DNA of 64,000 nt from Faecalibacterium taiwanense (GCF_036632915.2 NZ_CP155552.1:2170001-2234000), one strand, 5' to 3'; shown: positions 26,424 to 36,604, numbered from the stretch's first letter. Made by a program: numbers and translations. The notes: generated by a model from the sequence alone, not told the origin.

Positions 26424-27502
26424 AGACCCGCGCAAAACGTTTCGTCAGCGCCCTGCTGGCCGGGGTGCTCTGCCTGAGCCTGCTGGCAGGCTGTGCCTCC
26501 AAAAAGAAAGAGCTTACCCGCTATTCCACCGTTTTTTATGATGTGTTCGATACCGTAACGCAGGTGATCGCCTACTGCGAGAGCGAGGAAGAGTTCAACA
26601 CCCAGATGGATGCCCTGCACGCAGACCTTATTACCTATAACCAGCTGTATGATATCTACAACGATTACCCCGGCGTGACCAACGTCAAGACCATCAACGA
26701 CAATGCCGGCAGCGCTCCGGTGGAGGTGGACGACCGCATCCTCTCCATGCTGGAGCTGGCCGACCAGATGTACCAGACCACCAACGGCAAGCTGAACATT
26801 GCCATGGGCAGCGTGCTGAATATCTGGCACAATTACCGCGAAGCTGCCGAAGCCGCCGAGACGGATGCCGACAACAAGCTGCCCACCATGGAAGAGCTGG
26901 AAGCAGCCGCCCAGCACTGTGATATCAACAACGTGATCATCGACGCGGATGCCCAGACCGTTTATCTGGCCGACCCGGAAATGTTGCTGGATGTGGGCAG
27001 CGTGGGCAAGGGCTACGCCGTGGAAATGGTGTGTCAGGCTGCCGAGGCCCGCGGCCTGACCAGCGCTCTGGTGAGCGTGGGCGGCAACCTGCGCGCCATT
27101 GGTGTAAAACCGGACGGCAGCCAGTGGACCGGCGGCGTGGAAAACCCGTGGAGCTCTTCGGATGTATACACCTCGGATTCCATGCTGGACGGTGCCATCA
27201 ACATGAGCGATATGGCCCTTGTGACCAGCGGCGACTACCAGCGCTACTACGTGGTGGACGGCAAGCGCTACCACCACCTGATCGACCCGGACACCCTGTT
27301 CCCCGCCGCCTACTTTAACGGCGTGACCGTGCTGTGCAGCGACTCCGGCCTTGCCGACTGCCTGACCACCGGCCTGTTCTGCCAGCCGCTGGAGGACGGG
27401 ATGAAGATCGTGGAAAGTCTGGACGGCGTGGAAGCCATGTGGTGCACACCGGATCAGCAGGTCATCACCTCTTCCGGCTGGGATTCCCATTTGAAAAAAT
27501 AA
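26420..27502 (+). CDS. apbE: FAD:protein FMN transferase ApbE (lipoprotein)
   Basis: Attaches FMN covalently to Thr/Ser of flavoproteins such as Rnf and Nqr subunits, on the outer face of the membrane. A lipobox LLAGC (Cys25) ends the signal peptide. The ApbE domain shows TVTQVIAYCES at the start, VLNIWHNYRE, DVGSVGKGYAVEMV, VSVGGNLRAIG and the C-terminal YHHLIDPDTLFPA. Length is 360 residues. The ATG overlaps the DUF3783 stop, with AAAGGAG 11 nt upstream. Longer ORFs in this frame starting at 26036 are artefacts of the upstream gene. Confidence 0.94.
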   Translation: MKTRAKRFVSALLAGVLCLSLLAGCASKKKELTRYSTVFYDVFDTVTQVIAYCESEEEFNTQMDALHADLITYNQLYDIYNDYPGVTNVKTINDNAGSAPVEVDDRILSMLELADQMYQTTNGKLNIAMGSVLNIWHNYREAAEAAETDADNKLPTMEELEAAAQHCDINNVIIDADAQTVYLADPEMLLDVGSVGKGYAVEMVCQAAEARGLTSALVSVGGNLRAIGVKPDGSQWTGGVENPWSSSDVYTSDSMLDGAINMSDMALVTSGDYQRYYVVDGKRYHHLIDPDTLFPAAYFNGVTVLCSDSGLADCLTTGLFCQPLEDGMKIVESLDGVEAMWCTPDQQVITSSGWDSHLKK

Positions 27503-27513
27503 CCCTTAAAACG

Positions 27514-27553
27514 GCAAAAGGCCGACGCAGTGCTGCGTCGGCCTTTTGCTGTT
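27514..27553. terminator. Bidirectional terminator between apbE and the antiporter
   Basis: GCAAAAGGCCGACGCAG and CTGCGTCGGCCTTTTGC form a 17-bp stem with a two-base loop spacing. Both flanks give T-rich ends. It serves the two convergent genes. Confidence 0.9.
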
Positions 27554-27556
27554 TTA

Positions 27557-28519
27557 TCAGATGGTGAACTGCACCACACAGAATGCCGCGTAGATGCACA
27601 GCAGCGCAATGCCCTGCGGGCGGCTCAGCTTGCCCTTGAAGAGAGCGGGCAGGGTGAGCAGCAGCATCACGGCGAACATGACCGGGAACTCCAGCACCAG
27701 CGATGCATTGTGGCCGAAGAGCATGGAGTTCTGCGGAATGCTAAAGGGTGCCACCGTGGCGGAAACACCGCTCACCAGCACCAGATTGAACACGTTTGCA
27801 CCAATGACATTGCCCAGCGAAAGTGCACCGTGGCCCTTTGCCAGCGAGGTGATGGCCGTTACCAGCTCCGGCAGCGAGGTGCCCAGTGCCACAAAGGTGA
27901 GCGCGATCACCGACTCCGGCACGCCCAGTGCCTGTGCGATCAGGGTGCCGTTGTCCACCAGCAGGTTGGCACCCACGGCAATGAGCACAGCGCCCACGGC
28001 CAGCAGGCCCAGCTCCTTGGCAAAGGATGCATTTTCTTCCGGTTCTTCCTCTTCTTCCGGGGCGGGGGCGTTCTTCATGGCCATCACGTTGCAGATGATA
28101 TACGCTGCGAACATGGCCAGAAGAATCAGGCCCACCGGGCGGGAGAAGTAGCCGGTGGTGTAGGCCACACCGGCATAGAAGGCCGCTGCCACAAAGAAGA
28201 ACAGCACCGGCGTGCGCAGGCTCTTGGGGTCTACCTTCCCCGGCTTTACCGCAATGGTGAGGGCCGCAATGAGCGATGCATTGCAGATGATCGAACCGAT
28301 GGCGTTGCCGTAGGCGATCTCGCCGTGGCCGGTAAAGGCCGAGGTGGTGGAGACCATCACCTCCGGCAGGGTGGTGCCAATGGACACCACGGTGGCACCG
28401 ATGAGCAGCTCCGGCACATGGAAGCGGCGGGCAATGCCCGTGGCACCATCCACGAACCAGTCACCGCCCTTGATGAGGCACAGCAGGCCCACGATGAACA
28501 GCAAAACAGGAATGAGCAT
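27557..28519 (-). CDS. CaCA-superfamily cation antiporter (YrbG/CaxA type)
   Basis: A 320-residue inner-membrane exchanger with about ten hydrophobic segments. The two alpha repeats of the Na/Ca exchanger superfamily are visible: SIGTTLPEVMVSTTSAF with GNAIGSIICNA, and ALGTSLPELVTAITS with GNVIGANVFNL. A Glu-rich loop (PAPEEEEEPEEN) separates the halves. The ATG at 28519 has AAAGGAG upstream; the longer frame to 28678 overlaps the leader RNA. A Mn-type riboswitch in front suggests manganese is at least one substrate or signal, though the family is usually annotated as calcium/sodium. Confidence 0.9.
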   Translation of the reverse strand: MLIPVLLFIVGLLCLIKGGDWFVDGATGIARRFHVPELLIGATVVSIGTTLPEVMVSTTSAFTGHGEIAYGNAIGSIICNASLIAALTIAVKPGKVDPKSLRTPVLFFFVAAAFYAGVAYTTGYFSRPVGLILLAMFAAYIICNVMAMKNAPAPEEEEEPEENASFAKELGLLAVGAVLIAVGANLLVDNGTLIAQALGVPESVIALTFVALGTSLPELVTAITSLAKGHGALSLGNVIGANVFNLVLVSGVSATVAPFSIPQNSMLFGHNASLVLEFPVMFAVMLLLTLPALFKGKLSRPQGIALLCIYAAFCVVQFTI

Positions 28520-28551
28520 AGTTTTCTCCTTTTGTTTTTGGCAGAGCAGCA

Positions 28552-28610
28552 ATAAAAAAGAGGCCTTTATTACATCCTGCCCAAAAACGGGAAAGTGTAA
28601 TAAAAGTCTC
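28552..28610 (-). terminator. Riboswitch expression-platform terminator
   Basis: GAGACTTTTATTACA (28610 to 28596) pairs with TGTAATAAAGGCCTC (28574 to 28560), followed by TTTTTT. The left arm reuses the 3' strand of the aptamer's P1, so ligand binding would free transcription. Confidence 0.8.
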
Positions 28611-28704
28611 AAGCTTCCGGTGACACAGCGGGCATTTCTGCCGGGATGTCGCTGCGCCACAGCGCACCGTTTTTGCAAAACGAGCGCCCTTTACTCCCTT
28701 TTAT
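28596..28704 (-). ncRNA. yybP-ykoY (manganese) riboswitch
   Basis: The leader starts AUAAAAGGGAGUAA and ends UGAGACUUUUAU. AUAAAAG (28698-28704) pairs with CUUUUAU (28600-28606) to form P1, and GGGAGUA and UGAGA occupy the conserved positions of the yybP-ykoY family. Two GC-rich arms lie between them. The downstream terminator competes for the P1 3' strand. A cation antiporter is a typical target. The call rests on remembered consensus, not a covariance search. Confidence 0.75.
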
Positions 28705-28713
28705 CCGAAAAAT

Positions 28714-28742
28714 ATTATACCGGTTTTTGCACCAAAGTGCAA
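28714..28742 (-). promoter_or_regulatory. Promoter of the riboswitch-antiporter unit
   Basis: On the minus strand TTGCAC (28737-28742), 17 bases, TATAAT (28714-28719). The start site falls just before the aptamer. Confidence 0.85.
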
Positions 28743-28758
28743 GAGGAGCGTTGAAATT

Positions 28759-30065
28759 TCATCCGGCCTTGGCTACTTTCTTCGCGTTGGGATAAATACG
28801 CTCCATGCGGGCATCGTCAAAATGCGCATCCAGCAGCATATCGATGCTGCTTTTGGGCGCTTCACCGCTGGTGCGGGCATCGTAGCGGGCAAGGGCCAGC
28901 GCACTGGTGAGCATGTTCACCGCCATGAACACTGCCAGCAGGGCGGTCATCCATGGGCGGACGCGGCTGCGCACCTTCTCCATGCCTCTGAGCACCAGCG
29001 GATAGCCGTAGCGCATCCATATCACCGCCGCAATGCCCCAGAAAAAGCAGTACAGCAGGTTGATGCGCCCGCCCAGATTGAACTTGAACTTGCTGTAGTC
29101 CCAGAACACGGTGCCGAACAGCAGCTCGGTGACGGCGCTGCACACGTATTCGTACACACCGCCCATGACGGTGCCGAAGGCGAACAGATAGCGGTCGCTC
29201 CGGTCCTTTTCCTGACGCAGCAGCACCGTTGCCAGCACCAGCGCCAGACCCCACACCACGCTGAACGGCCCCCAGACCAGACTGGAGCGGCTCATCCAGA
29301 CCCCGGCGGTCACGCGGCAGAACACCGTCTCCACCATGTCGCCCAGAAACGCGCCGATCACGAACAGCCACAGCAGATCGGACACGCTGAGGAAGTTCTT
29401 TTCCCCCTTCCGGAGCGCAGTCTGCTCCTGCCGGGCCGCAGCCGGGTAAGCATACTGGATGCGTTTTTCAATGTAAAGCACGATCCTGCGGCGCAGCGTA
29501 TCCGACCGCTCCCCCAGTCTCTGGTTGAGCTGCTCCAGCATCGGGTGCCGGGCCGCATACTGCTGCACCAGCACCGCCGAACCGATCTGGTCCAGCACCG
29601 CCACCGTCAGCGAGACCCATACTGCCGGGCGCAGCAGCCAGGCCGGGATATGCGCACACAGCTGCAGCAGCACATTATTGCCCCACAGCACACTTGCCGT
29701 GCCCAGCGCACCCCACAGCAGCGAATACTGCAGGCACACATAGCCGTTCAGATTGAATTTTTTCCGGAATAGTCCCACCACTTGCGGCGGTGCAGGCGTT
29801 CCAGCAGCTTGGCGGTGATCCATTCCATCACCGTTGCCGCCATCATACAGGCAAAGAACAGGTAGACCGGCTCGGTGCGCAGGTCGCCGAAACTCACGGC
29901 CAGCAGCACGCCGGTGGTACCGTAGATAAAGCAGAACGGGCCTGCCGCCGCACCGCGGTTGGCAAACCTTCCGCCCCGGATGGTCGCGACTACCGTCTCA
30001 GCCACCCAGCCCAGAAAGGAATATACAAGATAAATAACACTCAGAGTATAGAAGTTCAGCGTCAT
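28759..30065 (-). CDS. CmpB-family membrane protein, putative ABC permease (frameshifted here)
   Basis: The frame from 30065 (AAAGGA upstream) encodes MTLNFYTLSVIYLVYSFLGW and RRKWWDYSG, then ends at a stop. The rest (KKFNLNGYVCLQYSLLWG, then several membrane segments) is in the next frame. Restoring one base in six Ts at 29758-29763 gives one 435-residue protein with two copies of the 'FLGW(x)ET...WDYS(x)F(N)L' pattern, one per half, as in the ABC_trans_CmpB family. About ten membrane segments. Function is unknown in this family. One-base homopolymer loss, probably an artefact. Confidence 0.8.
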
Positions 30066-30234
30066 AAGGTTCCTTTCGCTTCCAGTTTTTTCTTACTGCA
30101 TTGATTGTACCCGTTTTGGGCGCTGTGTACAAGAGCCGTGCAGAAATTTTGTCACTCTGCGACGCGGCAGGCTCTCCGGGCATCTCTGAAAAGACGAAGA
30201 TCCAGCCTGTTGCTTTGTTTTCAGATACATCTTA

Positions 30235-30271
30235 GAAAAAGGCCCTGCCATCCCGAAGGACAGCAGGGCCC
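30235..30271 (-). terminator. Terminator of the FucO-like dehydrogenase gene
   Basis: GGCCCTGC and GCAGGGCC arms with an inner GTCC/GGA(T) stem, then TTTTTC on the minus strand. The 30066-30234 stretch holds nothing else I can support. Confidence 0.9.
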
Positions 30272-30301
30272 AAAATTACAGCTTGAATTTACAGAGCGGA
30301 A

Positions 30302-31450
30302 TCACAGCTGGCTCTTATACAGCTCTACGATCTCTTCCACGCTGGTGTCGCGGGGATTGCCGGGACGGCAGGCGTCTGCGAATGCGGACTCGGCGAGGAA
30401 CTGGATATCCTCTTCCTTCAGGATGCCGTGCAGATTTGCGGGGATGCCCACGTCTGCGCTCAGCTGCTTGACGGCGGCGATGGTGGCGTCAGCGGCTTCC
30501 ACATCGTTCATCTCATCGATGCCCACAACGCCCATGGCCTTGCCCACGGCGCGGTAGCGCTCACCGGCAACGCTCTTGTTGTACTCCAGACCCACCGGCA
30601 GCAGGATGGCGCAGGCCACACCGTGCGGGGTGTCGTACAGAGCGGACAGGCCGTGTGCCATGGAGTGCACGATGCCCAAACCCACATTGGAGAAGCCCAT
30701 GCCGGCGATGTACTGGCCCAGAGCCATACCCTCGCGGCCTTCCGGGGTGTTCTGCACTGCGCCGCGCAGGCTCTGGCTGATGAGCTTGATGGCTTCCAGA
30801 TGGAACATATCGGAGATGACACAGTGGCCCTTGGTGATGTAGCCCTCGATGGCGTGGGTCAGAGCGTCCATGCCGGTGGCGGCGGTCAGGCCCTTGGGCA
30901 TGGAGGACATCATATCGGGGTCAACCACGGCGATCTCGGGGATATCGTTGGTATCCACGCAGACGAACTTGCGCTTCTTCTCCACATCGGTGATGACGTA
31001 GTTGATGGTGACCTCGGCAGCAGTGCCGGCAGTGGTGGGAACAGCGATGGTGAACACAGCGTGCTTCTTGGTGGGAGCAACACCTTCCAGAGAGCGGACA
31101 TCCGCAAACTCGGGGTTGTTGATGATGATGCCGATGGCCTTTGCGGTATCCATGGAGGAGCCGCCGCCGATGGTCACGATGCAGTCAGCTTCAGCAGCCT
31201 TGAAAGCGGCCACGCCGTCCTGCACGTTGGCGATGGTGGGGTTGGGCTTGATCTCGCTGTAAACAGCATAGGCAAAGTTTGCAGCATCCAGCAGATCGGT
31301 GACCTTCTTGGTGACGCCGAACTTGATCAGGTCGGGGTCAGAGCAGACGAATGCCTTCTTGTAGCCGCGGGCGGTCAGTTCGGGAACGATGTTCTCAATG
31401 GCACCGTGGCCATGGTAGGAGATGGTATTCAGAACGATGCGGTCAGCCAT
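30302..31450 (-). CDS. fucO: Iron-dependent alcohol dehydrogenase, lactaldehyde reductase (FucO) type
   Basis: Group III (Fe-ADH) oxidoreductase, 382 residues, the same length as E. coli FucO and very like it: NNPEFADVRSLEG, PTTAGTAAEVTINYVITD, KFVCVDTNDIP, GMDALTHAIEGYITKG and ALGQYIAGMGFSNVGLG. Iron ligands are the expected Asp and His residues, including those in MAHGLSALYDTPHG. Likely reduces lactaldehyde to 1,2-propanediol during fucose or rhamnose breakdown, but no deoxysugar genes are nearby. A role as a general 1-propanol or ethanol dehydrogenase is possible. Confidence 0.9.
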   Translation of the reverse strand: MADRIVLNTISYHGHGAIENIVPELTARGYKKAFVCSDPDLIKFGVTKKVTDLLDAANFAYAVYSEIKPNPTIANVQDGVAAFKAAEADCIVTIGGGSSMDTAKAIGIIINNPEFADVRSLEGVAPTKKHAVFTIAVPTTAGTAAEVTINYVITDVEKKRKFVCVDTNDIPEIAVVDPDMMSSMPKGLTAATGMDALTHAIEGYITKGHCVISDMFHLEAIKLISQSLRGAVQNTPEGREGMALGQYIAGMGFSNVGLGIVHSMAHGLSALYDTPHGVACAILLPVGLEYNKSVAGERYRAVGKAMGVVGIDEMNDVEAADATIAAVKQLSADVGIPANLHGILKEEDIQFLAESAFADACRPGNPRDTSVEEIVELYKSQL

Positions 31451-31509
31451 AGTTATTTTTCCTCCAAATCTCTTTTCCGCCGCTTTCCGGGCGGAGCTCT
31501 CTGTTTTTC

Positions 31510-31538
31510 AGCATAGCACATTGTCAAAAGCTTTGCAA
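31510..31538 (-). promoter_or_regulatory. Promoter of the FucO-like gene
   Basis: On the minus strand TTGCAA (31533-31538), 17-base spacer, TATGCT (31510-31515), about 60 bases before the start codon. Confidence 0.65.
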
Positions 31539-31641
31539 TGTGAAATTGTTTGAATTTATTGTAAATTTTTATCAATGTGCAGTGTTTTATGGGCACTTTT
31601 TCAAATTTCCCACAGTTTTATGGTGTTTTTTCTTTTTCCCC

Positions 31642-31690
31642 TTGACAAACAGAGCAAATCGTGTATTATTGTATCAAGCGCTTAATACAA
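31642..31690 (+). promoter_or_regulatory. Promoter and palindromic operator of the GntR-ABC operon
   Basis: TTGACA (31642-31647), 16 bases, TATTAT (31664-31669). Overlapping the -10 end and start site is a 22-bp near-perfect palindrome (31669-31690) with arms TTGTAT and ATACAA around AAGCGCTT. Only one position per arm mismatches. Autorepression by the GntR-type regulator encoded next is the natural reading. Confidence 0.8.
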
Positions 31691-31710
31691 CAAGACAAGG
31701 AGATGATACC

Positions 31711-32088
31711 ATGGGCGAACAGTTTGATGCCAGCCGCCCGATCTATGCACAGCTTGTGGAACGGCTGAAGGCCCGGATCCTGGCCGGCACCTACCCGCCG
31801 GGCGGGCATCTGGATTCGGTGCGTGATCTGGCCGCAGCCGCCGGGGTGAACCCAAACACGATGCAGCGGGCCCTTGCCCAGCTGGAGACGGAAGGGCTGG
31901 TGCGCACCGAACGCACCGCAGGCCGCTATGTTACGGAGGATACTGCATTGATCGAACAGCTTCGCGCCGACACCGCCCGGACGCTGGCGTCGGATTTTCT
32001 GGAAAAGATGCGCGGCATCGGCTACAGTCCCGCACAGGCGGCCGCGCTTTTGGAACACTGGGACGCAAAGGAGGACCGCAATGAATGA
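31711..32088 (+). CDS. YtrA-subfamily GntR transcriptional regulator
   Basis: A 125-residue regulator with an N-terminal winged helix (PIYAQLVERLKARILAG, then VNPNTMQRALAQLETEGLV) and only a short C-terminal dimerisation segment, the mark of the YtrA subfamily. These usually repress the ABC exporter encoded with them. AAGGAG lies 8 nt before the ATG at 31711; the ORF extends further upstream, but through the promoter. The stop overlaps the ATPase gene by 8 bases. Confidence 0.92.
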   Translation: MGEQFDASRPIYAQLVERLKARILAGTYPPGGHLDSVRDLAAAAGVNPNTMQRALAQLETEGLVRTERTAGRYVTEDTALIEQLRADTARTLASDFLEKMRGIGYSPAQAAALLEHWDAKEDRNE

Positions 32089-32782
32089 ACTTTTGAGCTG
32101 TGAAGCACTGACCAAGTGCTACCAGAAGGATAAGACCGCACTGGAAAATGTAGACCTGCACATCGGCTTTGGCCGCATCGTGGGGCTGCTTGGCCCCAAC
32201 GGCAGCGGCAAGACCACCCTCATCAAGCTGGCGAACGGTCTGCTGCAGCCCAGTGCAGGCAGCATCCGGATCGCCGGCATGACCCCCGGGCCGGACACCA
32301 AAGCCATCGTGTCCTATCTGCCGGACGCCGACTGGCTGCCGGACTGGATGCGTGTGGAGCAGCTGGTGGAAATGTTCCACGAATTTTATGCCGATTTTGA
32401 CCCCGCTAAGGCAAACGAAATGCTGGCCCGGCTGGAACTGGAACCGAAGGCGCGGCTCAAGACCCTCTCCAAGGGCAGCAAGGAAAAGGTGCAGCTGATC
32501 CTTGCCATGAGCCGCGCCGCAAAGCTCTACCTGCTGGATGAGCCCATTGGCGGCGTGGACCCTGCCGCCCGGGACTATATCCTGAGCACCATCCTGAACA
32601 ACTACAGCCGGGATGCGACCGTCATTCTTTCCACCCACCTCATCGGCGATATCGAGCCCATTCTGGACGAAGCCGTCTTTTTGAAGGATGGCCGGGTGTT
32701 CGCCCACCGCAATGCCGAAGAGCTGCGCGAGACCGAGGGCATGAGCGTGGATGCATATTTCCGGGAGGTATTCAAATGCTGA
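32081..32782 (+). CDS. ABC transporter ATP-binding protein (GntR-linked)
   Basis: A 233-residue ATPase of the export type. Walker A GPNGSGKTTL (about residues 39-48), signature LSKGSKEK in place of the usual LSGGQ, Walker B LYLLDEPIGG and H-loop STHLI. The degenerate signature is common in YtrB/EcsA-like ATPases. It overlaps both neighbours (8 and 7 bases), so the three genes are translationally coupled. Substrate unknown; cell-envelope stress or peptide export is typical for such systems. Confidence 0.92.
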   Translation: MNELLSCEALTKCYQKDKTALENVDLHIGFGRIVGLLGPNGSGKTTLIKLANGLLQPSAGSIRIAGMTPGPDTKAIVSYLPDADWLPDWMRVEQLVEMFHEFYADFDPAKANEMLARLELEPKARLKTLSKGSKEKVQLILAMSRAAKLYLLDEPIGGVDPAARDYILSTILNNYSRDATVILSTHLIGDIEPILDEAVFLKDGRVFAHRNAEELRETEGMSVDAYFREVFKC

Positions 32783-33588
32783 AACAGCTGTTAAAATATG
32801 AATTCAAGGCCACCGGCCGCACCTACGGCGGGCTGTATCTGGCCCTTGTTGCGCTGGCAGTGCTGAGCGGCTTTTCCCTGCGCAGCTCTTCCAAGGACGA
32901 CTTTGCATCTCTGCTGCTGTTCGCCTACATGGTCGTAGCCGTCGCGGTGGCAGTGGTGTCTGTGATGACCATTGTGACCCGCTTCACCCGCAATCTGCTG
33001 GGCCGCGAGGGCTACCTGATGCACACCCTGCCGGTGACGGAAAGCCAGCTCATCCTTTCCAAGCTGATCTCCAGCGTGGTGTGGATGCTTTGCAGCAGCA
33101 TCGTGGGTATTTTCTCCTTTGCGGCGATGCTGCTGGCTCTGTCTCTGAACAGCGCGGCCCTGCAGCAGCTGCCGGAGCTGTGGCAGAAAGTGGTAGAGAT
33201 CTTCCGAGAGATCTTCCGCATGACCGGCAGCTCCGGGTGGCTCTGGCTGATCTTTGAAACGCTGAATGGGCTGGTGGCACTGGTGTCCAGCATCCTGTGC
33301 ATCTATGCCGCATGCATGATCGGCCACCAGTTCAAAAAGCACATGGTCCCGGCCGGTATTCTGGCATTTTTCCTGCTGTCCTTCCTGCAGAACTGGCTGA
33401 GCTCCGGTGTCAGCAGTGCCGACATGCTGCAGGCTGTTTCCGATCCCACCCTTGGCGGTGTAGATGTTTCCATCGCTGCGCCCAGTGCGTTCACCACCCT
33501 GTTCGGGCTGGCGGTCAGCATTGCCTTTGCCGCAGGGTACTTTCTGCTGACCCGCTGGCTGATGGAGCATAAGCTGGATCTGGAATGA
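32776..33588 (+). CDS. ABC transporter membrane subunit (GntR-linked)
   Basis: A 270-residue integral membrane protein with about six hydrophobic segments, starting MLKQLLKYEFKATGRTYGG, a typical N-terminus for ABC-2-like permeases. It is the partner of the preceding ATPase by position and coupling. The substrate cannot be told. Confidence 0.85.
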   Translation: MLKQLLKYEFKATGRTYGGLYLALVALAVLSGFSLRSSSKDDFASLLLFAYMVVAVAVAVVSVMTIVTRFTRNLLGREGYLMHTLPVTESQLILSKLISSVVWMLCSSIVGIFSFAAMLLALSLNSAALQQLPELWQKVVEIFREIFRMTGSSGWLWLIFETLNGLVALVSSILCIYAACMIGHQFKKHMVPAGILAFFLLSFLQNWLSSGVSSADMLQAVSDPTLGGVDVSIAAPSAFTTLFGLAVSIAFAAGYFLLTRWLMEHKLDLE

Positions 33589-33632
33589 TCTTAATGTCCT
33601 CCGCTTTCGCTCTGGGCATTTTCAGCGAAACT
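33589..33632 (+). repeat. Dispersed pseudoknot-core repeat, copy C (core only)
   Basis: Directly after the permease stop. ATGTCC (33594-33599) pairs with GGGCAT (33614-33619) with a G-U, around TCCGC. The downstream partner is GCGAA instead of GCGGA. The usual GC-rich hairpin is missing; the AT-rich tail differs from the other copies. Confidence 0.6.
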
Positions 33633-33684
33633 ACTTCTTAATTGCAATTTGTAAAAGGCCGAACCATAAACTTCATCTGATACA

Positions 33685-33735
33685 AAAAACATCTGCAAGC
33701 TGCCCCATTCCGGGCAAAGCTTGCAGATGTTTTTC
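33685..33735. terminator. Bidirectional terminator (convergent genes)
   Basis: AAAAACATCTGCAAGCT and AGCTTGCAGATGTTTTT are 17-base perfect arms around a GC-rich loop. It serves the ABC operon and the epimerase gene. Confidence 0.9.
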
Positions 33736-33749
33736 TTGTTATAAAGTGT

Positions 33750-34598
33750 TCAGCACTCGTCGTACTGCTTTTTCAGGTAGTTCAGGCATTCCACCGCGTT
33801 TTCCGGGGTGGTGTTCTCCAGCGTTGCAAAGATATAGGGCTTTTCCTGCTTTGCAAAGCGCAGGATGGTGCGGTAGTCCTCCATACCGCCCTGTCCTGCA
33901 CCCGTAGCAGCCAGCTGGCCGCCCGCATCCTTGCGCAGGAAATCCTTAAAGTGGATCATGGCGATGTCCTTGCCCAGAAGCTCGATGGCCTCGGCGAACA
34001 CTTCTTCGCGGCGGTCCACATTTTCCATGTTCAGCAGGTTGACGGGGTCGAACAGGATCTGCAGGTTCGGGCTGCCGATCTCGTCCAGCACGGTGCGGGC
34101 GCGTCTGGCATCGTACACGATGTGCTTGACCACCGGCTCAATGGCAATGGTCACGCCGTACTGCTCGGCGCAGCGCACCACCGGCTTGAAGTTCTTGATA
34201 AAGGTAGAAAGGGCTGCATCGCTGCGGCACTCCGGACAGAATTTGTACTCCGCGTTGGGCGCACCGGTCTCGGTGCCCACCATGCCGCAGCCCAGCAGGC
34301 TTGCAAAGCGGATGTGCGCATAGTATTTTTCCTGAATGGCGTGCAGGGCATCCGCATCCGGGTGGGCAAGGTTCAGGTAGTTGCCCAGCACGGCAATATC
34401 GATGCCGTTTTTCTCAAACAGATGCCGCAGATACAGCGCATAGCCGGGGGTCAGGGCGCTGGGGGTGCAGGGCAGCTCCTTGAAGGATTTGCTCAGAGCC
34501 ACATGGGCGCAGGTAAAGCCTTTCTGGCGCACCAGCGGCAGCACCTGTTCAACGGGCAGCTTTTCCGCGTCATGCAGACGCAGGCCGAATTGGATCAT
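33750..34598 (-). CDS. Sugar phosphate isomerase/epimerase (xylose isomerase-like TIM barrel)
   Basis: A 282-residue member of the AP endonuclease 2/xylose isomerase-like family. Metal-ligand regions are IAIEPV (Glu), NLQILFDPVNLLN (Asp), MIHFKDF (His) and ATLENT near the end (Glu). The substrate could be a ketohexose or inosose; nothing nearby settles it. The ATG at 34598 has GGAGG 6 nt upstream. A -10 TATAAT lies at 34647-34652 (minus strand), with a perfect 12-bp palindrome GTTCCATGGAAC (34665-34676) near the -35, a possible operator. Confidence 0.8.
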   Translation of the reverse strand: MIQFGLRLHDAEKLPVEQVLPLVRQKGFTCAHVALSKSFKELPCTPSALTPGYALYLRHLFEKNGIDIAVLGNYLNLAHPDADALHAIQEKYYAHIRFASLLGCGMVGTETGAPNAEYKFCPECRSDAALSTFIKNFKPVVRCAEQYGVTIAIEPVVKHIVYDARRARTVLDEIGSPNLQILFDPVNLLNMENVDRREEVFAEAIELLGKDIAMIHFKDFLRKDAGGQLAATGAGQGGMEDYRTILRFAKQEKPYIFATLENTTPENAVECLNYLKKQYDEC

Positions 34599-34692
34599 GG
34601 AAAACCTCCTCCTTTCCCGCACAACACGCGGGGTTGCATTGACCTTATTATACACGAAAGCTGCGTTCCATGGAACAGCCTGAAACAAAATA

Positions 34693-34738
34693 GAGCATCA
34701 CTTTGCATCCTCAACGGATACAAATGATGCTCTTTTTT
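34693..34738. terminator. Terminator after atpC
   Basis: GAGCATCA...GGAT and ATCC...TGATGCTC arms with TTTTTT on the plus side and a weaker T-rich run on the minus side, about 35 bases after the atpC stop. Confidence 0.7.
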
Positions 34739-34769
34739 CAGATCTGGTCCTGGCAGATGCGGCTCATTC

Positions 34770-35176
34770 TCAGCGCCGGTACTTTGCAGCGGCCTGCAGG
34801 CGCTGCATCGCACGGTCGAGCGCGATCTTGCTCTGATAATATTCATGCATGCTCTGCTGATGCTGCAAACGCTCCTCGGCACGGATGCGGGCAGCCTCGG
34901 CACGGTTCTTGTCGATATCCTCCGGACGCTCGGCGCTGTCCACCAGCACCATCACGTAGGCAGGCGTCACCTCGGCAATGCCGTCGCCTACCAGGATGTC
35001 CTGGCTTTCACCGTTCACCTCAAAGTGCAGGATGCCCATGTGGATGGCCACCAGCACCGGGCTGTGTCCAGCCTGTATGCCGTACACGCCATCGCTGATG
35101 GGCAGCACAAGGTCTTCGCAATCGCCCTGATAGTACTCACCGCTGGACGCAGTGATGTTCAGCATGAACTTGTTCA

Positions 35177-35177
<1 letters not shown>
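34770..35177 (-). CDS. atpC: ATP synthase F1 epsilon subunit
   Basis: Central-stalk subunit that couples rotation and can inhibit hydrolysis. The 135-residue product has the N-terminal beta-sandwich (PISDGVYGIQAGHSPVLVAI and GDGIAEVTPAYVMVLVDSAE) and a C-terminal two-helix part rich in Ala, Arg and Glu. Normal length. Its start touches the atpD stop by one base. Confidence 0.95.
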
Positions 35178-36604
<1,427 letters not shown>

